Source: JAPHTQ01 sp050295975
Lineage (GTDB): Bacteria > Pseudomonadota > Gammaproteobacteria > Thiohalomonadales > Thiohalomonadaceae
NCBI GenBank assembly: GCA_050295975.1
Contig: JBNKQR010000012.1
Location: 1-64,000 of the forward strand
Direction: 5' to 3'
Length of the DNA stretch: 64,000 nt
Each line of letters opens with the position of its first letter. Positions within the stretch are counted from its first letter, which is position 1. Of this stretch, positions 1-8,395 are shown one piece after another. A model generated the notes under the pieces. That model had not been told where the DNA came from. It saw only the letters and a list, made by a program, of their open reading frames with translations, and ran no database searches. The position numbers and the translations under genes were made by a program.

Positions 1-2621
1 TCAAAGTCCAACTCCTCTGCAATAGCAGTCGCTAATTGCACTACCCGGTGTTGATGTCCCGCCGTGTAGGGATCACGCTTCTCCAGCGTTATTGAGACAG
101 CCTCAATGGTTTGCAACATGGTAGTCTGAATTCTCTTTGCGCCCTTCTCATGAGCGATGTGGGTGCGTTGCGATTCAATCCCGTAGGCAACATCCCCCGC
201 CATCTCCTGTAACAGAGACAGTTCAGATTCATCAAACACATCATGGTTAGCGGCAAAGATGCCAATAACACCAAAAAGGTTATGTCGATACCGAAGCGGT
301 AAAAACAGTAAGGTGGAAATATCGCTTTTCCTTGCAATATCAATTTGCCGCTCAGTCCAGTCCCCCTGGATAAGATCGGTCATCAAAAAAGAGGTACTAC
401 TTTTAAACAATCCATTGAGTGTTTCGCTATGCAAGTCAATACTCTCAATATCCTCCAACCATGATTGCATTTGATTTGCATTGCCACCGTACTGCTCCTT
501 CGTGACTAACTTGTCGTCCTGAATATAGGCAGCCCAGACAAACCGATAATCACCATCATTTGCAAGAACCTCACAAACCCCTTGCAATACTTCCTCTTCT
601 GAGGTGGCATGAATCAAGGTACGGTTGCCTTGACTCAAGGTACGCAATACGCGGTTGATATGTTCCAGCTGCTGTGAAGCAACAACGCGCTTTGTTATAT
701 CGCGTCCATATAAATTTACATATCCGGCCTCTTTAAATGGAGCAAAAACGAAAGCGTAGTGTCGTTCGCCGAGCGTATACTCATTTCGGATTGAAGTATT
801 TTCCTTCAACGCCTGTTTTGTCATCGGAACTAGAATTTGGTACAACTCTTCTCCTATTCCATCGCAATATGCCACAAGCTCTTTATTGGCTGGATTTTCG
901 TACAAAACGTTTCCTTTAATATCGACTCGAATAAACGGACTTGGACTCTCCTCTGGTACTCGCGCAAGAGTTCGTATCTCTTCTTCCGCCTTTTGCTGCT
1001 CTGTGACATCATTAAATACAGTGGCAAATTGATCTTTTTGTGTCTGGTAGGCAATGACATGAAAGTATCGATCCAGTGCTGCGGTGTATCGCACGAAGCC
1101 TGCAGACTTACCGCTTTGAGCCACCTGGACATAGTCATTTATCCACTCTTCCTCGATACCTGGTAATGCCTCGCGCACACTATGACCGATAGTTTGTTCA
1201 GCCTTAAGACCTGTTAACCTCTCAAATGCAGGATTGACCTCAAGAAAACGATAATCCACTGCTTTACCATCTGTGTCATAGATCAGCTCATGCACCGACA
1301 TCCCGCTCTCCATCATCTCAAACAGACTACGAAAGCGTTGCTCACTATTAATCAACTTCTCTTCGGCTCTTTTACGCAGAGTGATATCACTGATAAAACC
1401 TTCAAGAAAACTTTCATCCCCTTCAACACCAACCCCTCTTTCCCATACCCAGCGCACAGATCCATCCTTATGGATAATGCGATAGACAAAACTAAACTGA
1501 TGACCTGCATCCAGTGCATCCTGGATCTCCCCCCACACTAGCGCCTGATCCTGCGGGTGAATCAAATCGACATAACTGACCACCCGATTATTCTCCAGCT
1601 CGTCACGACGATAACCGGTCAACATTTCAACACCGTTACTGACAAACTCCATATTCCATGCCCGTTTATTCTCCCGTCGGTAGGCCATCCCTGGGAGATT
1701 TCCAAACAGGGTATCAAGGCGACGTTCGTTTTGACGTATTCTCTCTTCTTTTTCAAAACGATCAGTTACATCCGTCAATGAGCCTATCAATTCTATTGGT
1801 TCACCAGCAGCATCCATGCGTGGAGATACTCGCCCCTCAATCCAGCGAATATCACCCGCCTTATGCCGCATACGACAGGTAAAGTTGATATGTTTTTTTG
1901 ATTTTGCGGCTTGCAGAATTTCCTCCTCAACTCGCCCAAGGTCATATTCATTGATGATCGGCTGCCAGTTTTCTTTTGACCCCAGAACTTCTTCACCTTT
2001 GTAACCGAGAAGGCGCTCTGCCTCAGGAGCAATATAGGTAATTTTCAGCTCGGGAAGACGTAGTACAACAACAACATCAGGAATTGTGGTAACGATTTGA
2101 TTAAGGAATTGCCTGCTCTCGCGCAGGGCACGTTTTTCGGCACCCAATTCAGTAACCTTATTCATCAATTTGGTGATCAATGCCTTGTGATGAAGACGAT
2201 TTCCGACGTTTAGGTGTTCGGGATTACTATCTAAAGGAGGTGGTGTGTTACCTTTTTCTGACTCAATAATATGGTGTAATTTCTGATGAAAGCTTTCTTG
2301 ATCCCCATCCTTGAGAATAAATCCTGATGCACCTACCAGACGTGACAGAGCTTCATCTTCAGGATCAAGAAAAGTAGCGGAGTAAAAAACAACGGGGACA
2401 TTCTGCAATTCCTCATCGGCACGCACAGCCTGACAAAGGCTAAATCCGTCCATATTTGGCATCAGTACATCTGAGATGATCAGATCCGGATGAACGCTAT
2501 GGGCAATTGAGAACGCCTGTTCACCATCCTCGGCCTGCTCAACCTCATACCCGTCCTCGACCAATCCTGCGGCAACAGCCTTGCGCACAATGGCGTCATC
2601 CTCCGCCAATAAAATTCTCAT
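1..2621 (-). CDS. Response regulator with REC, multiple PAS, GAF and HD-GYP domains (3' end outside window)
   Basis: A reading frame of at least 873 codons stays open from an ATG at 2621 to the window edge. The start has a good ribosome site (GGAGAA, 4 bases before ATG). Residues 1-120 form a receiver domain with acidic EDD near residue 8 and a phospho-acceptor Asp51 in the context ISDVLMPNMDG. PAS-like repeats follow at roughly residues 160-650, then a GAF-like region at about 660-820. From about residue 835 the sequence LEKRDPYTAGHQHRV opens an HD-GYP domain. The same opening is seen in the complete HD-GYP protein at 12800. Predicted role: phosphorylation- and ligand-tuned cyclic-di-GMP phosphodiesterase. 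The catalytic HD and GYP motifs lie outside the window, so activity cannot be judged. A partner kinase is not visible here. Confidence 0.85.
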   Translation of the reverse strand, partial: MRILLAEDDAIVRKAVAAGLVEDGYEVEQAEDGEQAFSIAHSVHPDLIISDVLMPNMDGFSLCQAVRADEELQNVPVVFYSATFLDPEDEALSRLVGASGFILKDGDQESFHQKLHHIIESEKGNTPPPLDSNPEHLNVGNRLHHKALITKLMNKVTELGAEKRALRESRQFLNQIVTTIPDVVVVLRLPELKITYIAPEAERLLGYKGEEVLGSKENWQPIINEYDLGRVEEEILQAAKSKKHINFTCRMRHKAGDIRWIEGRVSPRMDAAGEPIELIGSLTDVTDRFEKEERIRQNERRLDTLFGNLPGMAYRRENKRAWNMEFVSNGVEMLTGYRRDELENNRVVSYVDLIHPQDQALVWGEIQDALDAGHQFSFVYRIIHKDGSVRWVWERGVGVEGDESFLEGFISDITLRKRAEEKLINSEQRFRSLFEMMESGMSVHELIYDTDGKAVDYRFLEVNPAFERLTGLKAEQTIGHSVREALPGIEEEWINDYVQVAQSGKSAGFVRYTAALDRYFHVIAYQTQKDQFATVFNDVTEQQKAEEEIRTLARVPEESPSPFIRVDIKGNVLYENPANKELVAYCDGIGEELYQILVPMTKQALKENTSIRNEYTLGERHYAFVFAPFKEAGYVNLYGRDITKRVVASQQLEHINRVLRTLSQGNRTLIHATSEEEVLQGVCEVLANDGDYRFVWAAYIQDDKLVTKEQYGGNANQMQSWLEDIESIDLHSETLNGLFKSSTSFLMTDLIQGDWTERQIDIARKSDISTLLFLPLRYRHNLFGVIGIFAANHDVFDESELSLLQEMAGDVAYGIESQRTHIAHEKGAKRIQTTMLQTIEAVSITLEKRDPYTAGHQHRVVQLATAIAEELDF

Positions 2622-2751
2622 ATTTTCTCCTTAACACACTACAGTGCCAGGATAGATGACAATTTCTTCTTCGTTTCCCTGACACTTCTAGGAAAGCATT
2701 ACTTATGGAAAAGAATAGTTAAAAAGTAAGAAATAGACAGCAGAGGTATAG

Positions 2752-3933
2752 TTAAATCAGATAATTGGCAAGCCTGCGAACTCCCTCCTCCAACTCCTCC
2801 ATGGAGGTGGTATAGGCAAAACGCAGGTGTTTATTTGGGAGGTGACTACCGAAATCAATCCCTGGAGTAACAGCTACGCCTGCATGTTCCAACAGGTCGA
2901 TGGAGAACTGATAACTATCTTCGGTAAAACGACTGCAATCGGCGTAGAGGTAGAACGCCCCTTGTGGTGTCACAGGAATGTTAAATCCAAGAGCGCGTAA
3001 CGCGGGAAGAAGAAAGTCACGGCGCTGGCGGAACTGCTCTCGACGCCGATCAAGAATTTCCATCGTTTCTGGCTGAAAGGCTTCCAGCGCGGCATATTGC
3101 GCCAGGGTCGGCGCGGCGATAAAGAGGTTTTGCATCAGCTTTTCCACTTCACGGATATACCGCTCAGGTACAACCAGCCACCCCAGACGCCAGCCAGTCA
3201 TGCAGAAGTATTTGGAAAAACTGTTAATCACGAATAGCTCATCACTACTCGCCAGTGCGGTGTTATCGGGACCGTCGTAGATCAGGCCGTGGTAGATCTC
3301 ATCCACCAGCAGCGCTCCTTTACGTTCCCGCACAAAATTCGACATAGCGGCCAGTTCATCTGTATTGATTACGGTCCCAGTGGGGTTCGAAGGACTGGCG
3401 AGTAGCACGGCGCGGGTCTCATCCACCCAATGTTGGCGTAACAATTCAGCGGTTAACTGATAGCCGGTCGAGGCATCCACCGCAATGCCCTGTGCCCGCC
3501 CCTCAACGAAGCGTATAAAATGACGATTGCAGGGATAACCTGGATCGGCCAGCAGCACCTCGCTATCACGATCCAGTAGTACCCCCAGCGCCAGCAACAG
3601 TGCGCCGGAGGCGCCGGGGGTGATGACGATACGGCGTGCCGGAACATCGACGCCATAGCGCTGGAGATAAAAGTTCGAAATGGCCTCGCGCAATGCAGGC
3701 AAACCCATTGCAGGGGTGTAGTGGGTCTCGCCAGCACTCAATGCCCGCTGCGCCGCATCGACTACTGGTTGCGGGGTATCGAAATCGGGTTCACCAATCT
3801 CCATGTGGACGATGGAGCGACCCTCAGCTTCCAGTTGACGTGCCCTGGCCAGCAGATCCATCACGTGGAACGGCTCGATCTCCGCCATACGACGGGCGAT
3901 TGGCGCCTCTTGCTGAGGTTTATCTGGCGTCAT
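2752..3933 (-). CDS. PLP-dependent class I/II aminotransferase
   Basis: A 393-residue protein of normal length for fold-type I aminotransferases of the aspartate/alanine aminotransferase group. The pyridoxal-phosphate lysine sits in SFSKYFCMTGWRLGW, preceded by the usual DEIYHGL and the SNPTGT motif. GEPDFDTP near the N-terminus is the substrate-side motif of this group. The exact amino donor cannot be read from the sequence; it could act on aspartate, alanine, glutamate or aromatic residues. The start at 3933 overlaps the end of the phosphatase gene upstream by 14 bases, so the two are probably co-transcribed and translationally coupled. An internal Met at residue 16 is an alternative start. 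Confidence 0.9.
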   Translation of the reverse strand: MTPDKPQQEAPIARRMAEIEPFHVMDLLARARQLEAEGRSIVHMEIGEPDFDTPQPVVDAAQRALSAGETHYTPAMGLPALREAISNFYLQRYGVDVPARRIVITPGASGALLLALGVLLDRDSEVLLADPGYPCNRHFIRFVEGRAQGIAVDASTGYQLTAELLRQHWVDETRAVLLASPSNPTGTVINTDELAAMSNFVRERKGALLVDEIYHGLIYDGPDNTALASSDELFVINSFSKYFCMTGWRLGWLVVPERYIREVEKLMQNLFIAAPTLAQYAALEAFQPETMEILDRRREQFRQRRDFLLPALRALGFNIPVTPQGAFYLYADCSRFTEDSYQFSIDLLEHAGVAVTPGIDFGSHLPNKHLRFAYTTSMEELEEGVRRLANYLI

Positions 3934-4684
3934 GCAGTCGTTTCACCAGTGCCAGATCTAGACACGTGGCACCACCGGCATCACCACTTAGCACCGAAAA
4001 TGGCTGCTCAGGCTCGCCCCAGTGATCGAGGACAATAGCCGCGCCACTGAAATCATCATCCGCGGTATAACCGTTAATCGAGACAATAGTTTTCAAACCG
4101 GCCCCCAGGGAGGAACGGATACCGTTCTGAGAGTCCTCGAAGGCGATGCACTCTGCCGGAGAGAGGCCCATCTTTTCCATCGCATAGCAATAGATGTCAG
4201 GTGCCGGTTTCTTTGCGGGCACCACATCACCGGCGGCGATCACTTCAAACCACTCCATTGCATCGGCGGCCAGGGCATTTTGCAGCAGGGCTGAGACGTT
4301 CTCAGGGGTAGTGGTGGTTGCCACCGCCATACGCATCCCCGCCTCTCTAGCCTCCAGCAACAGGCGACGCACACCAGGGCGTAGCGGAATCATCCCCTCC
4401 CCCAGCATCTGTACGTAATGACGAGTCTTCGACCTGTGTAGACCAGCGATGAAGTCGTCCAACGCTGCCGGACGCTGGAATGCACTATTGAATTTATCCA
4501 GATAGAAACGAATGCGCTCCTTGCCACCGGTCACTGCCAGCAGTTTTCCGTAGAGCACCTCGCTCCACTCCCAATCCAGACCAGCCTCGGCAAAGGCGCG
4601 ATTAAAGGCCACCCGATGACCATCACGCTCGGTATCTGCCAGGGTACCGTCCACATCAAATAACAGCGCTGAAAGTGTGCTCAT
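3920..4684 (-). CDS. cbbY: CbbY-like HAD-superfamily sugar phosphatase
   Basis: A 254-residue HAD hydrolase. The nucleophile motif DVDGTLADTE is at residues 10-19, TTTTPENV is motif II, KKPAPDIY supplies the motif III lysine, and EDSQNG is motif IV. The cap sequence with TGGKERI and the spacing match CbbY of autotrophic proteobacteria better than generic beta-phosphoglucomutases. CbbY removes the RuBisCO inhibitor xylulose-1,5-bisphosphate, which would fit an autotrophic sulfur oxidiser. No RuBisCO gene is in the window, so this role is inferred from resemblance. It is the first gene of a two-gene unit with the overlapping aminotransferase. Confidence 0.8.
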   Translation of the reverse strand: MSTLSALLFDVDGTLADTERDGHRVAFNRAFAEAGLDWEWSEVLYGKLLAVTGGKERIRFYLDKFNSAFQRPAALDDFIAGLHRSKTRHYVQMLGEGMIPLRPGVRRLLLEAREAGMRMAVATTTTPENVSALLQNALAADAMEWFEVIAAGDVVPAKKPAPDIYCYAMEKMGLSPAECIAFEDSQNGIRSSLGAGLKTIVSINGYTADDDFSGAAIVLDHWGEPEQPFSVLSGDAGGATCLDLALVKRLHDAR

Positions 4685-4763
4685 TGTCGTCTATCCGTTG
4701 CTATCAGGGCGCTGTAGATTACCCGACAATGTGGCTGATTGCACCCGACCAGAGACCCGAAAG

Positions 4764-4792
4764 TTGCGCCCCTCTGCCACATCTGGTATAGA
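4764..4792 (+). promoter_or_regulatory. Candidate sigma-70 promoter upstream of dksA
   Basis: TTGCGC and TATAGA are separated by 17 bases. The -35 matches poorly and the -10 moderately. It would give a leader of roughly 125 bases before the dksA ATG. No other candidate in this gap looked better. Confidence 0.3.
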
Positions 4793-4923
4793 TGCGCGCT
4801 TGATTTTTTAGGAACCTCTGGCGCGATTTGCTCGTGGAATGCCAGAGACACTCCGAGGACCGCGGGAAGGTCGGGCAGTTCAGACCCTCCTTACGTTACG
4901 CTTTGCGCAGGAGAACCAAGCGT

Positions 4924-5619
4924 ATGCCAGCAAAGAAAGCTGCTACACCAAAGAAGGCTGCACCGAAAAAAGCGGTGAAGAAGGCCGCCGCCAAGAAGCC
5001 GGTGGCAAAGAAGGCTGCACCAAAAAAAGCTGTGCCGAAAAAAGCTGCAGTAAAAAAGGCTGCGGTGAAGAAAGCAACCGTAAAGAAAGCGGTGGCGAAA
5101 AAAACACCCGCAACGAATAAGAAATCTGTTCCTACTTCAAAGAAAGACACTGTGAAATCAACTAGCAAGAAAAGTACTCCAGTAAAAAAGATACGTACCA
5201 GTGACCTCGAAGGCGTCGGCCATGTTGAGCCCTATATAGAAAAAAAGGGTGAGCAGTACATGAGCGGCCCGATGAGTGAACACTTCCGTAAAATCCTACA
5301 GCACTGGAAAATGGAATTGATGGAAGAGGTTGATCGCACTGTGCATCACATGCAGGACGAAGCCGCCAACTTCCCTGATCCTAATGACCGGGCCAGTCAG
5401 GAATCTGACTTCACCATGGAGTTACGCACCCGTGACCGCGAGCGTAAGCTGCTGAAAAAGATCAATGAGTCACTCGATCTGCTGGACGAGGGTGAATATG
5501 GTTATTGTGAGACCTGTGGTATTGAGATCGGTCTACGTCGCCTTGAGGCACGCCCAACTGCTACCCTTTGTATTGACTGTAAAACCCTGGATGAGATCCG
5601 GGAAAAACAGCGCGGCTGA
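4924..5619 (+). CDS. dksA: RNA polymerase-binding DksA with histone-H1-like N-terminal tail
   Basis: Start chosen at the ATG at 4924, preceded by CAGGAG about 10 bases upstream. A longer in-frame extension to 4828 has no ribosome site. The product has 231 residues against about 150 for E. coli DksA. Residues 1 to about 88 are a Lys/Ala/Pro tail of PAKKA/VKKA repeats like histone H1 or AlgP. From about residue 95 it is a complete DksA: coiled coil, the tip segment FPDPNDRASQ with the acidic residues and alanine needed for action in the RNA polymerase secondary channel, and a zinc finger with Cys195, Cys198, Cys216 and Cys219. DksA acts with ppGpp on rRNA and amino-acid promoters. The tail could bind DNA or RNA non-specifically (inference). 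gluQ lies nearby, as in many gammaproteobacteria. Confidence 0.93.
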   Translation: MPAKKAATPKKAAPKKAVKKAAAKKPVAKKAAPKKAVPKKAAVKKAAVKKATVKKAVAKKTPATNKKSVPTSKKDTVKSTSKKSTPVKKIRTSDLEGVGHVEPYIEKKGEQYMSGPMSEHFRKILQHWKMELMEEVDRTVHHMQDEAANFPDPNDRASQESDFTMELRTRDRERKLLKKINESLDLLDEGEYGYCETCGIEIGLRRLEARPTATLCIDCKTLDEIREKQRG

Positions 5620-5636
5620 GTCTGATTCTGGACAAT

Positions 5637-5666
5637 AAAAAGGGGAGCCTCGGCTCCCTTTTTTTG
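5637..5666 (+). terminator. Rho-independent terminator after dksA
   Basis: GGGAGC, loop CTCG, GCTCCC, followed by a run of T and preceded by a run of A. It can therefore serve both dksA and the convergent DUF3579 gene. Confidence 0.9.
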
Positions 5667-5691
5667 TTATCCGGTTGAAAACCAGAGACAG

Positions 5692-6000
5692 TTATCGCTC
5701 TGCTGCCTTGCGTCGATCTTCCTGCACTCGCAGGTTATTCTCTTCGGCGAAGCGCATGATGTAGCTGTAGGCCGCCGGATTCTTCTTGGCTAATCCCTTG
5801 GCAACCAGAAGACACTTTCGTCCTTCGATGATGCAGGGTTGAACTTCGTTGGAGTAGTGCAGACGATGATCCGCCTTGAAGCTTCCCAGGCTTGCCGATA
5901 TACGCTCGATCCAGTCACTGGGGCGGAACTGCTGCCCGTCATTTTTTATACTCTCGATGATCCAGCTTTCATCATCTTCGGTTGCCATGCCATCCACCAT
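5692..6000 (-). CDS. DUF3579 family protein
   Basis: A 102-residue soluble protein. The pattern GQQFRPSDWIERI and the later CIIEGRKCLLV resemble the DUF3579 family of beta- and gammaproteobacteria, whose function is unknown. The ATG at 6000 lacks a clear ribosome site. The ATG four codons later (5988) follows GGTGGA and may be the real start, giving 98 residues. It is convergent with dksA and divergent from the nitroreductase gene. No signal peptide or membrane segment is visible. Confidence 0.75.
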   Translation of the reverse strand: MVDGMATEDDESWIIESIKNDGQQFRPSDWIERISASLGSFKADHRLHYSNEVQPCIIEGRKCLLVAKGLAKKNPAAYSYIMRFAEENNLRVQEDRRKAAER

Positions 6001-6123
6001 CTTTAATTGTTATTAGTAACCATAGACTCCAAGCGATGTCTTGCCACATCGCCCTCCTTCCACACATCGTGTCACTCTTTTATAGTGTGGGTTATTGTCG
6101 CACGCACAACCCTCGAGGACACA

Positions 6124-6789
6124 ATGCATACTCTGGACGCCATTACCTCACGCCAAAGTTTCCGTGCCTACCTGGCCCGAGAAGTTTCTCAGGCCACCAT
6201 TACGAAAATCTTAAACACTGCTCGCTGGTCGCCGTCCGGTGCCAACATGCAACCCTGGCGGGTCGCAGTGATCAGTGGTGTAAGCAAACAGCGCCTCGGT
6301 GATGCCATCCTGGCCGCACGGAAGAACGGCATAGAAAGCGTCCCGGATTACCAATACTACCCCACTAAATGGTTCGAACCCTATGTGCAGCGTCGCAAAA
6401 CCACAGGTTTAGCACTCTATTCTGCACTGGGCATCGACCGGGATGACAAACAGGCCCGCTTTAAGGCCTGGGACCACAACTACCACTTCTTCGGTGCACC
6501 GGTCGGTCTACTGATCTTTATCGACCGTCGGCTTGCACGGGGAAGCTGGATGGATATTGGCATGTTCATCCAGAGCATCATGCTGGCCGCTCAAGCCGAA
6601 GGCCTTGCCACCTGTCCAGAGGCTTCGGTTGCAGAGTATCCCGATATAGTACGCGATATCCTCGGGATCGAACACAGTTGGTCTTTTGCCTGTGGAATTG
6701 CCCTCGGATATGCAGACAAAGAGGCGGCGGTAAACAATTACCGCACCACACGGGTAGAAGTGGAAGAGTTCACCACCTGGCATGAGTGA
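6124..6789 (+). CDS. Nitroreductase family protein
   Basis: A 221-residue FMN-dependent nitroreductase. Start chosen at 6124 because GAGGA precedes it closely and the family begins with this segment (DAITSRQSFRAYL); an upstream in-frame extension has no support. SRQSFRAY and WSPSGANMQPWR are the FMN-phosphate and isoalloxazine contacts, and the GIALGYAD segment near the C-terminus is typical. Likely reduces nitro compounds or quinones with NAD(P)H; the substrate is not predictable. The last 8 bases overlap gluQ, so the two genes are translationally coupled. Confidence 0.88.
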   Translation: MHTLDAITSRQSFRAYLAREVSQATITKILNTARWSPSGANMQPWRVAVISGVSKQRLGDAILAARKNGIESVPDYQYYPTKWFEPYVQRRKTTGLALYSALGIDRDDKQARFKAWDHNYHFFGAPVGLLIFIDRRLARGSWMDIGMFIQSIMLAAQAEGLATCPEASVAEYPDIVRDILGIEHSWSFACGIALGYADKEAAVNNYRTTRVEVEEFTTWHE

Positions 6790-7699
6790 GAACGGGTCTC
6801 TCTATCGCGGCCGTTTTGCCCCCTCACCTACCGGCCCACTCCATTTTGGCTCACTGGTAGCGGCAGTAGGCAGCTATCTTGAGGCGCGGAAGCGCGGTGG
6901 TTTGTGGTTGGTACGGATGGAGGATCTCGATCCTCCACGGGAAATTCCCGGTGCAGAAAGGCAGATCCTAAACACCCTCGAACGCTATGGCTTTGAGTGG
7001 GACGGTGAGGTGATCTATCAAAGTCAACGCAGCGAATTTTATCTGAGCGTCCTTGAGCGATTGCAACAGATGGGGCTGCTTTACCGCTGCGACTGTTCAC
7101 GCAAAATGATCGCCGAACGTGGCAAAGAGCTTGGATTACCACTCGGCGTCTATCCCGGGAGCTGCCGTAGTCGCACGATCACTCCCCATCATCCACATGC
7201 ATTACGCCTGCTCACCAACGCAGAACCGATCACGTTTATTGACGCTATCCAGGGAAGAATCAGACAGAACCTGGCAGACGAGGTGGGCGATTTTGTACTG
7301 CGCCGTACCGACGGTCTGTTTGCCTATCAACTAGCGGTGGTGATCGATGATGCAGAACAGGGGATCACCGAGGTGGTACGCGGCAGTGACCTGCTCGACT
7401 CCACTCCGCGGCAGATCCTGTTGCAGCACTACCTGGGCTACTCCACACCGGAGTACCGTCACCTGCCGATTGCAGTCAACGGGGAAGGACTTAAGTTAAG
7501 TAAGCAGACCTACGCCCCGGCTCTGGAGCAGGACAACCCACTGCCCACGCTCTACCAGGCATTGAAATTCCTGGGACAACAACCACCTCAGGAGATCCTG
7601 GAGGGTGAACTCGAGAGCTTCTGGCGCTGGGCGACAGGCCATTGGCAGGGTGACGCGGTTCCCCGTAAACTGGCAATTCCCTGGCACCACAGCATATAA
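6782..7699 (+). CDS. gluQ: Glutamyl-Q tRNA(Asp) synthetase
   Basis: A 305-residue paralogue of the catalytic half of glutamyl-tRNA synthetase. It has the HIGH-like region RFAPSPTGPLHFGSL, a Cys-containing zinc-site region CDCS...CR, and the KLSKQ version of KMSKS. It lacks the anticodon-binding domain, which distinguishes it from the true GltX at 39412. GluQ attaches glutamate to queuosine in tRNA-Asp. Location two genes downstream of dksA is a conserved gammaproteobacterial arrangement and supports the call. It overlaps the nitroreductase gene by 8 bases and is followed after one base by the next gene. Confidence 0.95.
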   Translation: MSENGSLYRGRFAPSPTGPLHFGSLVAAVGSYLEARKRGGLWLVRMEDLDPPREIPGAERQILNTLERYGFEWDGEVIYQSQRSEFYLSVLERLQQMGLLYRCDCSRKMIAERGKELGLPLGVYPGSCRSRTITPHHPHALRLLTNAEPITFIDAIQGRIRQNLADEVGDFVLRRTDGLFAYQLAVVIDDAEQGITEVVRGSDLLDSTPRQILLQHYLGYSTPEYRHLPIAVNGEGLKLSKQTYAPALEQDNPLPTLYQALKFLGQQPPQEILEGELESFWRWATGHWQGDAVPRKLAIPWHHSI

Positions 7700-7700
7700 A

Positions 7701-8141
7701 ATGAACGATCTCAGCAACCCCTTTCTTGACCGCTATCGCGGTTATTTCCGCAGCCTGCTTCGGTGGGATGAGCTAGAACGCTTTTGGCCGGTACTCCGCA
7801 GTGCGCCAAACAAGGCATGGTACATCTACGCGGTGGGTGAGACGCCGCCGTCGCAGCCGGTCGACCACGGGCAACTGGAACACTTTATCGAACAAATAGA
7901 TGAGCTGCTGCACCGGGAACATGACGAAGACTACTGCGGTATTGTCTATGTCGACGATGTAGAAAATCCCAGCTATATCAAGATCTACGACCCCCATAAC
8001 CTCGGTAGTGTCTGCGGTCCTGGCATTGGCCCGCCCCCCTTCCCCGGCTGGATCCTCAGCCTGCTACCCCCCGCCGATCTCAACATCGCCTTCCCGCCAC
8101 CGGCAAACCGTCGCCGCTGGTGGCAGAAGCTGTTTGGATAA
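7701..8141 (+). CDS. Conserved protein of unknown function between gluQ and the cbr genes
   Basis: A 146-residue protein. Start set at 7701, one base after the gluQ stop (TAAAATG), implying coupling. It is rich in Trp, Tyr, Pro and acidic residues: FWPVLRSAPNKAWYIY at the N-terminal part, an acidic middle (REHDEDYCGIVYVDD), a Gly/Pro-rich stretch GPGIGPPPFPGW, and a basic end RRRWWQKLFG. It has no signal peptide and no clear membrane helix. I do not recognise a named domain. Its position within the gluQ-cbr unit suggests co-expression only. Confidence 0.7.
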   Translation: MNDLSNPFLDRYRGYFRSLLRWDELERFWPVLRSAPNKAWYIYAVGETPPSQPVDHGQLEHFIEQIDELLHREHDEDYCGIVYVDDVENPSYIKIYDPHNLGSVCGPGIGPPPFPGWILSLLPPADLNIAFPPPANRRRWWQKLFG

Positions 8142-8160
8142 AAAGCCATTTCATCTGTGT

Positions 8161-8177
8161 TGTTACGAAACGTAACA
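8161..8177. promoter_or_regulatory. TGTTAC(N5)GTAACA inverted repeat upstream of the cbr operon
   Basis: A perfect inverted repeat, TGTTACGAAACGTAACA, ends 17 bases before the ATG of the CbrX-like gene. Nearly the same sequence with the centre in the opposite sense (GTTACCTTTCGTAAC) occurs twice at 20498-20535. CbrB in Pseudomonas is reported to bind TGTTAC/GTAACA half-sites, so autoregulation by the downstream regulator is a reasonable inference. No sigma-54 promoter was seen next to this copy. Confidence 0.6.
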
Positions 8178-8194
8178 GTTGATATGCTTCGCCG

Positions 8195-8395
8195 ATGCCG
8201 CGTAGCAAAGAACACGAACAGCACCTGGACCGGGTCATCCTGCTGTTTCTCCTGGCCCTGTTCCTGCTCCTCTCACCCATTGTGGGCTGGTGGGCGGCGG
8301 ACGATAGCCCCTGGTACGCCCCCTATCTGATCTGGGGTGTGCTAATCCTGTTCACCTACCGCCTGCAGCGCTACCTGAAACGCCATGAGCTTTGA
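8195..8395 (+). CDS. CbrX-like small membrane protein
   Basis: A 66-residue protein with two predicted transmembrane helices (about residues 13-32 and 42-58), a charged N-terminus and a basic C-terminus YLKRHEL. Its last 11 bases overlap the start of the large sensor kinase gene. This is the arrangement of cbrX before cbrA in Pseudomonas, where the small frame is translationally coupled to the kinase. Sequence similarity to CbrX was not tested. The ribosome site is weak. Either the peptide has a function in the sensor complex or it mainly couples translation. Confidence 0.7.
   Translation: MPRSKEHEQHLDRVILLFLLALFLLLSPIVGWWAADDSPWYAPYLIWGVLILFTYRLQRYLKRHEL

Noticed and set aside
4828..4923. 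Longer DksA start
   Set aside because: No ribosome site, and the added residues resemble nothing; the ATG at 4924 has CAGGAG.
4896..5168. Phe/Ala-rich minus-strand frame in the dksA tail
   Set aside because: Antisense of Lys/Ala repeats always gives Phe/Ala strings; not a membrane protein.
4940..5180. Tandem repeats as a possible CRISPR array
   Set aside because: The repetitive text is in-frame PKKA/VKKA coding sequence without uniform repeats and spacers. No CRISPR array was seen anywhere in the window.
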